Source of the DNA: Ascoidea asiatica
Lineage: Eukaryota > Ascomycota > Saccharomycetes > Ascoideales > Ascoideaceae
Assembly (NCBI GenBank): GCA_001600695.1
Contig: BCKQ01000016.1
Coordinates: 124,001 to 188,000 of the forward strand
DNA length: 64,000 nt
Direction of reading: 5' to 3'
A program made the translations under genes and the position numbers. Shown piece by piece: positions 53,801 through 63,144 of this stretch; the stretch's first letter is position 1, and every line of letters starts with the position of its first letter. The notes below the pieces were generated by a model. It did not search any database and was not told the origin of the DNA. It saw only the letters and a list, made by a program, of their open reading frames with translations.

Positions 53801-56800
53801 TTATTCCGTTATATTCCTAGATTGTCTCCAATTTAATACTGATCGTTTAGCTAATGAATTTTTATGATTACCGGAATTTGTTGAATGTGATCCAGTAGAA
53901 TCTGTAGCTGATGAAACAATAGATTCTGTTGGTGCTATTTTATTATAATCAATATTTCCATTTCCATTTCCACTTCCATTCATATTAATATTTCCATTAC
54001 TACCCGGGGTACGAGGAATATTTAATGATGGTGCCATTGATTGAATCGGTGTTGACATTAATTTATTATTATTACTATTACCATTAGTATTATTACTATT
54101 CAATGCTCCACTACTAAAACTTGTATTAAGACTTAAATTACTACTCACACTCATTTCAATTAAATCATTTGTAATAATTGCATTTCTATTAATTTCTTCT
54201 TCAAAATTTCTTTGAAATAATTCAATTAATGATAAATGTGATTCTTTTAAAGCTCCAGGTACTAATTTTCCATGAATTATTAAACATCTTTTAATTGTAT
54301 GAGCTAATTCTCCAAATGATTGTTTTAATAATTCTAATTGAGATGTAAATTGAGGATTTTTTGTAAATTTTTCATTTACAAAAAAAATTCTATATTGTCC
54401 AATACCTCCATTAACTGGTGCATCAATTGTACCTGCTAATTGTCTTGACAATTCACTAAATATTGAATTATAATCTTCTTTATCTTTTATAGCTTTATTT
54501 GCCATTGTTTCAAGACTTATTAATTCTTGTGTCTTTGATGATAAACTTCTTAATGAATTTTGTAATGGTGATAATTTAACTTTAACTGCTCTTTTAATCT
54601 CACTTCTATTCATTAATGTTGGAAATGTTGTATATGTTTCATATGTTGTTTCTTCAACCCATAAATCCATTACTGATGTAGATCCTGGTAATCTTCTTGC
54701 ACTTGTAAATTGACATAAATTTTTATTTTCAAGATAAAATCTTGCTCCAACTGTTATATTAACTGCATTTGAGGGTAAATTCATACGTGGTTCAACTGTA
54801 GTAATATGTAAATACCTACCAGTTGGTGTAACTTCGTATAATCTACCTGCTTCATCATCATTTGAAATGATTGTTGCACCTGGATGTAATCTTAATAATC
54901 TATCATGAATTGACGTAATATGTTCAAATGGTAAACCTTCATAAATAAATTGTCTACCTCTAACTGATTTTGGAAATCCAAATCCAATAAATGAAATTCT
55001 AAAATATGTTGGAGTTAATCTATCAACAGTTTCTAAATCCAAATAAAGTTTTGATAATTTTTGATGAACAAATGATAAACCTTTAAAATCATAAGAAAGT
55101 GTATCATAAACTTGTGATAATTCTTTATAAATATCAATAGCCTTTTCATATGCATTACCTCTAACAAAATCTTCTGCAATTAATTTATATAACATTTCTT
55201 TTCTTTGAAATGAAGATTGTGCTGGAAACTTAGGTTTAACACAAAGTGGAAGTTTGTCTTCCATATCCCAATTATATGTAGATGCCAATAAATGATAACT
55301 TAAACCTGCTTGAACATAATTATTCTTTTGGATATTATCTTCAACCATTTCATTGATAAAAGAATGTAATAATTCTGGCTTATCAACATGTTTCAAGAAA
55401 CCATTGATATTAATTCTATGAAATGTTCTATCATCATCAAATTCAGGTCCTTCAGGAACATTTTCCAAATCATTCAAAACTTCAAGGAATTCAGATAAAT
55501 TTTGAATTAAACCATCAATTGCTGGAAAAGCCTCATCTTCTGGATCAATTTTTATAGCCATTTTTAATCTTCTTATAAAATTCCTTTCTTCATATTGACC
55601 AGGTTTATATTTATTAGTATGGAAAATATCATATAATCCAAGAATACACTCTTTTTCAATTTCATTAAAGTTTCCATTTAATAACCATTCTGAAATGACT
55701 ATTGTATGTAACATTTTAACACCCAATATTTGACAATTAGAATGTCTTTGTAAACAAAATAACATTAAATCTTGCAATACACCATAATTGAAATTTATAA
55801 ACTCAACTTGATAACCACCAAATTTCTTCAATTCGAATCTTATGATATCCTCTTCTAATGCGTCCCAAGCTAAGGCATCCCATACTTCATTAATTAATAA
55901 AGCAGCTCTGTTACGAACATCCCCTGTTATTTTCCAACAAGCTTTTCTAGGAACTTCAGCTAGATGACAAATTGAAATTGGCATTGCTGTACCGAATTTT
56001 AGACAAGTCTTTAAAAAATTTCCCCAAAGAGATCTATCAAAATCATCCATTTCATCAACTGATGGAATATAGTCTTGAATCATAATGTATTTAACAGATT
56101 CAAAAGCGCTAACTGCACTTTCTATTACCATGGCATGAAGAGATAACCATTTAGAAGCAGGATAGCATTTACTGGAAATCAATAATTTTGCCGTACTAAT
56201 TAATGTAAGAATATCTTTTTTAGCTATTTTTTTAGCAAAATGTCTTGAAGAGTTGAACATTGTATCTCCTTTACTATCTTCAATAATTGATAGAAAACCG
56301 GCTGAACCTTGAATATTTTTGATAATTTTTATAGTGTAGGCAAATATAGTCATCAATTCTATTAATACCTCAACAAATACTCCATCATTGACAATAGAAT
56401 CCATTGTTATTTCAGGGAAAGGATACTCACAAGGAAATAAAGGAGTGAATGTTCTTTTTGGTTTAAATAGAGAATGAGTTCTTGCAAATTTGTTATAGCT
56501 ATTTAAAATATCACAAATTGTTGGTATTAATCTTGCAACACCACGACATAAATAAAAATCTTTTCTGTTATTATTTTTAACAATATCCCAAGTGAGACTT
56601 AAAACAGAAATTAAAATACCGTTTGCCAATCTTGCAGCTTCCACATCTGCATTTGCTAGTAAAACTTCTAGTGACCAGTTTATCGAAGCAACTATTAATT
56701 GATCACGACATACTGGGTTTTCTACAACCCACGAATGCAAAAGACGACGGATAAGCAATAATTTTGTTATAACAAATCCAAACACTTTATCATTTATTTT

Positions 56801-59800
56801 TGAATTTAGGCCATTTGGAACACTTGAGGTATATTCCTCGGGTTTACTCAATCCTCTAACTCCAACAGAATCAATTAAAATAATACCAAAATTCAAAATA
56901 TCTTCATCAACAAAAATTGTTCTTAAACTTTCTAGCCAAAGATCAATAACTTCTAAAACATTTGACTGATCTGATGTAAATTTTTTATCCTGAGAAGATA
57001 AAAAGTTTGAAATTGAGCGAAGAAATTTTTCCCAAGAAAGATTAAACTTATCGACGGTCTGTTTTTTTGTGGTTAGAATTGATAACTTTAGCATCAAAGT
57101 TGAGATTCTGCAAACTGATCTATTCAAATATTCCCAAGAAGTATTGAAAGAAGAAAAATAAGACTCCATTTTCAACAATAAATGATAACCAACAAGGGGC
57201 AAGTTTTTACTTGTTTCCAAAAAATCTTCAAATAAATAAGTGAATTGTTCTTGTCTTGCAATAACAAAATCCAACATATGAACTATGGCTTCAAATACAA
57301 CTCTATTCAAATTAATTAATTCGAAATCAATTGAGCTCTTATAAATTTCTAATAAGGCTCTTAATAAATCCGAGAAATACTTGATTAGTTGAGTTGTATC
57401 TAGGGAGTTAAACTTAGAGATAATTTGGATTAAATTATTTTCATTCGTTGGCAAATTGATTAAGGTTTTCCAATTTAATAAAGTATTCAAAGAATTGTCT
57501 AAATTAAATCCTTTACCAACATACTCAGTTGTTAGCTCAAAAGTTACAATAATATTATGAGAGTTTGATATTGAAGCTAATTCAACAATATGAGTTTTTT
57601 TATACTCAACAATTTGATTATTCTTTCTAATTAATAATTTACCATCAGCAATAATTTCACCATTAATATATGCAAAAAAAGTTAAATACTCATTTTCATT
57701 GATTGGCGAAAATTGCTCAATACCAGAAACTTTAATCAATTCTCCAATTGATTCATCAGAATAAACAGAGACAAATTGCCAATTTTTTCTATGCTTTTCA
57801 TTTGTAGCTTTAGTAAAATGGATCGAAGGATTTGAAGTGGATACTTGAATTGTAACAGGATATAATTGATGATTGGTTTGATTCAAATGAGCTTTACCTA
57901 ATGCCAAATAGATTCTTTCATAAGGTTTAACCAATGGGTCATAATAGATAGTTCTAATTTGAGAAATTGGCCTTGGCCCAACAGAATCAAAATCATTAAT
58001 AAAAGTTTGTAAATCATTTTTAAACTCTTTAATCGAAACAATCAATCTTTCAGCTCTTGGATTTACAGCAACACCTTTATTTGAACCTCTTATAATTCTA
58101 TCCACCAATTCACCCCATCCATAATTAGTTTCATTTGAAGTTGAATTTACAATACTTGTATCATTTTGATTAATATAAGAGCCAAATAATTTTATAATAA
58201 ATTGATGAGATTCCCCCGAAGCTAAAGCACCTTTATGTCTTGAAAAAATTCTTGAAATATCAGTAACACCAGCTGCAATACCTTTTCTAATTCTTCTTAA
58301 AGAATTATTTTGTAAATTTTGATTTCTCAAAATATTTATATCAATTTCTTCAGTTAATAAAGCAACTAGATATATTCTACCTTTATCAATTTCTGTGGAT
58401 GGTATATTTCTAAATAAGGCAGCAGATAAATGCTCTAATAAAAAATCATTTGAATTATTTATATGAACAGCAAATGGTTCGGTTAATCTTTTCTTTGTAT
58501 TTCTTAAATACATATAACAAGTCATACCTGCAAAACCTTTTGGATTTAAAGTTGAAGAACCATTAACAGACTTAAAGTCTACTAATATTTGAGAAGGTAT
58601 TGATTTTTTGAATTTATTATTCGGGGAAGGTGTTAAAGAAGATAAATTTAAATCAGAAATCGGATAGTTTGAACATAAAGCAAACATTAATTGATTGGAA
58701 GATATTAAATCTGGAGTTGATTGTAAAGCTAAAAGATTTTGAGGTTGATTTTGGTTTTGATTTTGATTTTGACTTTTGATTAAATTTAAGTCAGAAGAAG
58801 AAGTTGTATTATAATTAAATAGCTCACCATTTAAAGGATTTCTTGATAAAATTGCTTCATAACCCGAAATATCATATTTAATTGCAGAATTTGATTTATC
58901 AAATCTATTTATACCTTTTGAGGATAATAATTTTGCAATTTTATTTAATAATAAAGAAGCTAATTTTTTAGCTAATTTTTTTTCTGATTTTGTACATAAA
59001 TCATAATTCAATTTTATTCTGATTTCATCCAAATCATAGTATAATTGACCCAATTTTAAGGATAAATTGAACTCACCTACAGAATATAAAGAATATATAT
59101 GAGAAGATAATAAAGAGATTGCGGGTATGATTTCATCTAACAAATCACCAGAATCTAATTTCAAGGCAGGTAATGGAGGTTTCATATGAAAAGCTAATTC
59201 ATTACTATTATTAGTATTGGAGTTATTGGGATCTAAGATACCATTATTTGAAGTTGCAGAAGTTGCAGAATTAGCGGAATTATGATTATTAATATTAGAA
59301 TTTATATTTAAATTTGGATTTGAAATTGACATTGAATTAGACATTGAGATTGAATTTGAATTATGATTTGAGGTATATCCATTTCTTGCTTGAGAAGCTC
59401 TTAATTCAGTTTCCAAAATCGAAGGAATATTTGAGGATTCATCAGTATCTAAATGAATTATTGAAGAATGATTTTCTAAATTTATATTCTGATTAGTTAA
59501 ATGTTGATTTGAATTGATATTATTATTATCTTCAATTGGAATAATATCAGAAGTATCATTTGAATTTGGATTTGGATTTTGAGTGGAATCAGCTTGAGAT
59601 TCAATTGATTGATTATTATTATTATTTGCAAGTACACTATCGCCAGCAATTGCTAAAGAGTTTGGAATTTTTAATTTTTCTAAAATTCTAATATGAGTTA
59701 ATGGAAAAATAACGATTCCAATTCTTTGATCAGGTAATTTTTCTAAATTTGTAGTGACAGCAATAAAATCAGTTGGTAATGGTTGAACTAAAAGATAACC

Positions 59801-60001
59801 TCTTGCCCAAATACCATTAACATTGGAATTAGCATTACCATTTGAACAATCAGGTTGGTTGGTTTCAAATATATAGACTTCATCACCAGGATATAAATTT
59901 TGATAAAATGGTGGAATTTTTTCCAAAAAATTTTGTGGTAAAAAAGATTTTATAATCCTACCATGAGCTAACATAGGCAATGGAGTCCATTTTGATTCCA
60001 T
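53801..60001 (-). CDS. DCK1: DOCK-family guanine nucleotide exchange factor Dck1
   Basis: The largest gene of the window, 2066 residues. The N-terminus (TPLPMLAHGRIIKSFLPQNF, GDEVYIFET, GIWARGYLLVQP) matches the SH3-like start of fungal DOCK proteins. A C2-like DHR1 segment lies at about 670-835 (RTIYYDPLVKPYERIYLALG onward) and the catalytic DHR2 at about 1530-1935, with QAGLSYHLLASTYNWDMEDK, YRLLHP-like RLLRLHPGATII, and YFRISFIGFGFPKSVRGRQF typical of DOCK DHR2 domains. In S. cerevisiae Dck1 and its ELMO partner Lmo1 act upstream of the GTPase Rho5 in cell-wall and oxidative stress responses and mitophagy. Asn/Ser-rich inserts occupy about 125-270 and the tail after 1950. No frameshift is seen. 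Confidence 0.93.
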   Translation of the reverse strand: MESKWTPLPMLAHGRIIKSFLPQNFLEKIPPFYQNLYPGDEVYIFETNQPDCSNGNANSNVNGIWARGYLLVQPLPTDFIAVTTNLEKLPDQRIGIVIFPLTHIRILEKLKIPNSLAIAGDSVLANNNNNQSIESQADSTQNPNPNSNDTSDIIPIEDNNNINSNQHLTNQNINLENHSSIIHLDTDESSNIPSILETELRASQARNGYTSNHNSNSISMSNSMSISNPNLNINSNINNHNSANSATSATSNNGILDPNNSNTNNSNELAFHMKPPLPALKLDSGDLLDEIIPAISLLSSHIYSLYSVGEFNLSLKLGQLYYDLDEIRIKLNYDLCTKSEKKLAKKLASLLLNKIAKLLSSKGINRFDKSNSAIKYDISGYEAILSRNPLNGELFNYNTTSSSDLNLIKSQNQNQNQNQPQNLLALQSTPDLISSNQLMFALCSNYPISDLNLSSLTPSPNNKFKKSIPSQILVDFKSVNGSSTLNPKGFAGMTCYMYLRNTKKRLTEPFAVHINNSNDFLLEHLSAALFRNIPSTEIDKGRIYLVALLTEEIDINILRNQNLQNNSLRRIRKGIAAGVTDISRIFSRHKGALASGESHQFIIKLFGSYINQNDTSIVNSTSNETNYGWGELVDRIIRGSNKGVAVNPRAERLIVSIKEFKNDLQTFINDFDSVGPRPISQIRTIYYDPLVKPYERIYLALGKAHLNQTNHQLYPVTIQVSTSNPSIHFTKATNEKHRKNWQFVSVYSDESIGELIKVSGIEQFSPINENEYLTFFAYINGEIIADGKLLIRKNNQIVEYKKTHIVELASISNSHNIIVTFELTTEYVGKGFNLDNSLNTLLNWKTLINLPTNENNLIQIISKFNSLDTTQLIKYFSDLLRALLEIYKSSIDFELINLNRVVFEAIVHMLDFVIARQEQFTYLFEDFLETSKNLPLVGYHLLLKMESYFSSFNTSWEYLNRSVCRISTLMLKLSILTTKKQTVDKFNLSWEKFLRSISNFLSSQDKKFTSDQSNVLEVIDLWLESLRTIFVDEDILNFGIILIDSVGVRGLSKPEEYTSSVPNGLNSKINDKVFGFVITKLLLIRRLLHSWVVENPVCRDQLIVASINWSLEVLLANADVEAARLANGILISVLSLTWDIVKNNNRKDFYLCRGVARLIPTICDILNSYNKFARTHSLFKPKRTFTPLFPCEYPFPEITMDSIVNDGVFVEVLIELMTIFAYTIKIIKNIQGSAGFLSIIEDSKGDTMFNSSRHFAKKIAKKDILTLISTAKLLISSKCYPASKWLSLHAMVIESAVSAFESVKYIMIQDYIPSVDEMDDFDRSLWGNFLKTCLKFGTAMPISICHLAEVPRKACWKITGDVRNRAALLINEVWDALAWDALEEDIIRFELKKFGGYQVEFINFNYGVLQDLMLFCLQRHSNCQILGVKMLHTIVISEWLLNGNFNEIEKECILGLYDIFHTNKYKPGQYEERNFIRRLKMAIKIDPEDEAFPAIDGLIQNLSEFLEVLNDLENVPEGPEFDDDRTFHRININGFLKHVDKPELLHSFINEMVEDNIQKNNYVQAGLSYHLLASTYNWDMEDKLPLCVKPKFPAQSSFQRKEMLYKLIAEDFVRGNAYEKAIDIYKELSQVYDTLSYDFKGLSFVHQKLSKLYLDLETVDRLTPTYFRISFIGFGFPKSVRGRQFIYEGLPFEHITSIHDRLLRLHPGATIISNDDEAGRLYEVTPTGRYLHITTVEPRMNLPSNAVNITVGARFYLENKNLCQFTSARRLPGSTSVMDLWVEETTYETYTTFPTLMNRSEIKRAVKVKLSPLQNSLRSLSSKTQELISLETMANKAIKDKEDYNSIFSELSRQLAGTIDAPVNGGIGQYRIFFVNEKFTKNPQFTSQLELLKQSFGELAHTIKRCLIIHGKLVPGALKESHLSLIELFQRNFEEEINRNAIITNDLIEMSVSSNLSLNTSFSSGALNSNNTNGNSNNNKLMSTPIQSMAPSLNIPRTPGSNGNINMNGSGNGNGNIDYNKIAPTESIVSSATDSTGSHSTNSGNHKNSLAKRSVLNWRQSRNITE

Positions 60002-60883
60002 TTTACTAAAAATTAATCAAAAATGACAAATAATATGATAAACAGTATATTTGAAAATATACTAGTTATGGAAGAAGATATAAAAATGTATAAGTATATG
60101 CATGAAAAAAAAAACTCTTCAATTAGTTTCAATTAATTCAATTCAATTCAATCTCATTGAAGTTTTTGGAAATAAGGTGATATTTGAGGATTAGTTGTAC
60201 CGTACCCTAACTAACCAGCTAACTTTCAGCTAACTTTACAGGCCAAAACTTAACTCACTGTCTTCCCAGTCTATTGTTGTTGATAGAAATCTCGCAGGAA
60301 GAAGTTGGCTCGCAAAGAGGTTCAATTCAGCGCGGGTTCAGTGTTTGTCGCCAGCAGTATCCTGGTCCTCGCTCCCAGTCACGCGCGCGTGTCATTTTTC
60401 AAAAATTCCGAGGGTAAACGTGACCCTCCTTTTTTTTAAATAGGCACGCCTTGGTTTGCAAGCTCCTGCCAAAGTGGCATGATATTCGGTAGTGGTGACT
60501 ATTTAATGCGCGTGACTAGCGCGGTGTTCTAAAGTTCGGGATTCAGCGGAAATAAGTTAAAAGCTGTAAACTAATATAAAAATGATGAAGGGCACGCTGT
60601 ATTACCCGTTTTTAAACTTTCCTGCTCTTTACCACCTTGTACCGCTTAAATATTGCATTCCCCGGTACTCTCCTAGATGTTTTTCGTATTTTATAATATA
60701 TTCTCAAAAATCCCAAAAAGGCAATACTATAACTAAAATTTATGATTTGGCTGATATTTATTGTATGAATTATATTATTGATAAAGAATTGAATTTAAAA
60801 AAGTGAAAATAAAAGTAGGCTATAAAGAAAACTATAAAGAAGATTTATTTAAAATATCGTGAAAAAAGAATTCATACAAACTG
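60002..60883. promoter_or_regulatory. DCK1 upstream region with G+C island
   Basis: Bases about 60190-60580 are G+C-rich. They hold the 12-bp palindrome CACGCGCGCGTG (60380-60391), a CGAGGGTAAACG stretch, and further CGCG strings near 60505-60522. TTACCCG at 60602-60608 is a perfect Reb1-type core. A 74-codon plus-strand frame at 60582 has no family resemblance. Confidence 0.5.
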
Positions 60884-62569
60884 TTATATTTTTTTATTGG
60901 GATAACTGGTATGAGTAGAATAACTACCATGAGACCCATGATTACTATGATTAGAATAGCCATAATTGTTATTATTAAAATTATTACTATTATTATTGCT
61001 ACTATTCAATACAGGGCTAGTAACATTACTATCATTATAACCAATTGTTGGACTGGTTGTACAACTACTTAGTGCACTTGATGTTCTTCTTCCACTTATA
61101 TTGTTATTGGTATTACTATTATTACATGTACCTGTATTCAAATTCAATAAATTATTCCCATTATTGCTATAGGATAACATTAATGGTGTCATTGATATTT
61201 CTCCAGTTGGGGTCTGAACTGGATTCAATCTAGGACTTGAATACCCATTATTAAAATTATTACTATTGTTATTTACATTTATGTTTATATTATTCATATT
61301 ATAGTATGAATTTCTTCTATTATTTATATTTATACAATTTGGATTATTATAATCATTACTCAGGATGTTATTATTATTATTATTATTATTATTAGAAGTG
61401 TTGGATAACGATAAATTACTTATGGATTTTGTTAAGTTATTATTACTATAAGATGAAGATAAAGAACTAGGGAGCATTTGATTATTTAAACAATATTTAG
61501 ATGGAGAATTATTGATTGAAGTAGCCGTTAAATGAGGTGAATCTGGAATACCAGTAACATATCCATTAAAATTGATATTATTATTCACTGGAGGAGCATT
61601 ACTATTATTGTTATTATTATTATTAATAATAGCTGAACTATCAATATTATTAATTGGTGGAATTATCTCACTAGATATATAATGTTGATGTCTTTTTTGA
61701 TTAACATTACTTAAATTACTTAAAGTTATTGGATTATTTAAAGTATTAGATAATTGATTATATTTTTTTTTATTTTCATTTAGTGAAGAAGTTAATTTAC
61801 TTTTATTTGTCTTTATATATTTACTTGTTGTGTTTGCACTATTTGTAGCATTTCCAGAATTCCTAAATCTACTTTTTGTTGGTGTTCCACTATTACTGTT
61901 ATTATTATTTTTAGTATCATTGCTATTTTGTTCTTCACAATCTATAACTTCTTCAAGATTTGGTAAAGGAGCCAAATTTAAAGGGTTTATGCTAATAGGA
62001 GCATTTGAATTGATATTGCTATTGATATTATTATTATTAATGTTATTTAGATTAAGATTACCATTATAAGAATTAAGAGAACTACTAGTACTGTCATTTT
62101 TATTTAAGCTGATCGATTGTTGATTTGATATATTTAAAGATAGTAATGAAATTGTAGAATTTGTTGGGACTAATTTTCCATTCAAATATGTGTTTTTATC
62201 AATTGATGTAGCTAGTAAAGTTGGTGATGATAATTGTGATCTATTTTCTGCAAAAGAATTGTGTGAATTATAAGTAGAGCCATTAAAATTGTTGAATCCA
62301 TTAAACCCATTGAATCCATTAAAACCATTATTGTTATTATTGATATTGATGTTATTCGAATTAGTTGTGTTATTGATATTAGCGACATTGCTTGTCACAG
62401 ATTTCAATTCAGGAGAAGTTGACGATCTTAACATATCACCTACAGTTTTATTTTTATGTTTTTTGGAACTGTTCATGCCACTACTACTTTTGCTGTTGAC
62501 ATTACAGTTTCCATTAGCATTACAATTAGCATTACTATTTCTACTATTAGAATCCCAGTGTCCAGCCAT
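60884..62569 (-). CDS. Asn/Ser-rich low-complexity protein, unknown function
   Basis: A 561-residue protein starting MAGHWDSNSRNSNAN. It is almost entirely Asn/Ser/Gly-rich, with a GFNGFNGFNGFNNF repeat near residues 83-96 and many polyN runs. A few segments of ordinary complexity stand out: SKKHKNKTVGDMLRSSTSPE (about 34-53), NPLNLAPLPNLEEVIDCEEQ (near 197-216), SRFRNSG, SPRLNPVQTPTGEISMTPLM (near 450) and RRTSSALSSCTTSPTIG (near 493-509). Short linear motifs like these are typical of disordered regulators, but I do not recognise the family. Upstream region shared with STP22. Confidence 0.7.
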   Translation of the reverse strand: MAGHWDSNSRNSNANCNANGNCNVNSKSSSGMNSSKKHKNKTVGDMLRSSTSPELKSVTSNVANINNTTNSNNININNNNNGFNGFNGFNGFNNFNGSTYNSHNSFAENRSQLSSPTLLATSIDKNTYLNGKLVPTNSTISLLSLNISNQQSISLNKNDSTSSSLNSYNGNLNLNNINNNNINSNINSNAPISINPLNLAPLPNLEEVIDCEEQNSNDTKNNNNSNSGTPTKSRFRNSGNATNSANTTSKYIKTNKSKLTSSLNENKKKYNQLSNTLNNPITLSNLSNVNQKRHQHYISSEIIPPINNIDSSAIINNNNNNNSNAPPVNNNINFNGYVTGIPDSPHLTATSINNSPSKYCLNNQMLPSSLSSSYSNNNLTKSISNLSLSNTSNNNNNNNNNILSNDYNNPNCININNRRNSYYNMNNININVNNNSNNFNNGYSSPRLNPVQTPTGEISMTPLMLSYSNNGNNLLNLNTGTCNNSNTNNNISGRRTSSALSSCTTSPTIGYNDSNVTSPVLNSSNNNSNNFNNNNYGYSNHSNHGSHGSYSTHTSYPNKKI

Positions 62570-63144
62570 TTTTCCTGATTCTGTAGTTCAGATTTACTTC
62601 TAATGTCACTATTCTTTCTTACTAGCTATTTACTGTCATCAAAGTACCTTTTCAATAAAACTTTGGTAAGCACTTAATTTGTTTGATCAATTTGATTTCG
62701 ATCTCTATTTATATTTTCTAAGTATATTTTTATTTATATTTATATTTATAATCCTATTTCAATTTCTGTCTCTGTCTTTAGTTCTTCTCTTTATTCTTTA
62801 TATTTCCCAGATTTAGTCATAATTCTCACAAGTTTGTCAGTCTCATTCACTGTTCCGGCCATGGCAGCGGTGGGCGGGTTACCCTCGGATGACTCTAGGA
62901 GTCCCTCGTAGCGCCCTCGAACCCCCTCGGCTGATATCCTTTTTCGGTTTGCATCTCCGTTTTTGATTCAGCTGGCGATGTTGAAGGTAGCTTTATTGTT
63001 GATTTTTATTGTAGCTTTATTGTTGATTTATCTTTTGATGATGGATGTTTTGTTGCATTGGATCACTTTAGAAGTATTTACTATTGAATAAATACAATGA
63101 AGAGAGATTCATGGAAGTCATTTGCTTGATAAAGGGAGAAAAAA
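62570..63144. promoter_or_regulatory. Divergent 561-aa protein/STP22 upstream region
   Basis: A compact G+C-rich island (about 62850-62985) contains four CCCTCG copies at 62882, 62903, 62914 and 62924, and GGGTTACCC just before the first. The rest is A+T-rich, with TATTTA repeats near 62730-62755 and a GTAGCTTTATTGTTGATTT direct repeat near 62985-63030. Confidence 0.5.

Noticed and set aside
60318-60328. GGTTCAATTC as a tRNA B box
   Set aside because: No A box at a fitting distance and no cloverleaf can be drawn.
62885-62930. GGTTCGAGGGC on the minus strand as a tRNA B box
   Set aside because: The last positions do not fit the B-box consensus and there is no acceptor stem; the repeated CCCTCG explains it better.
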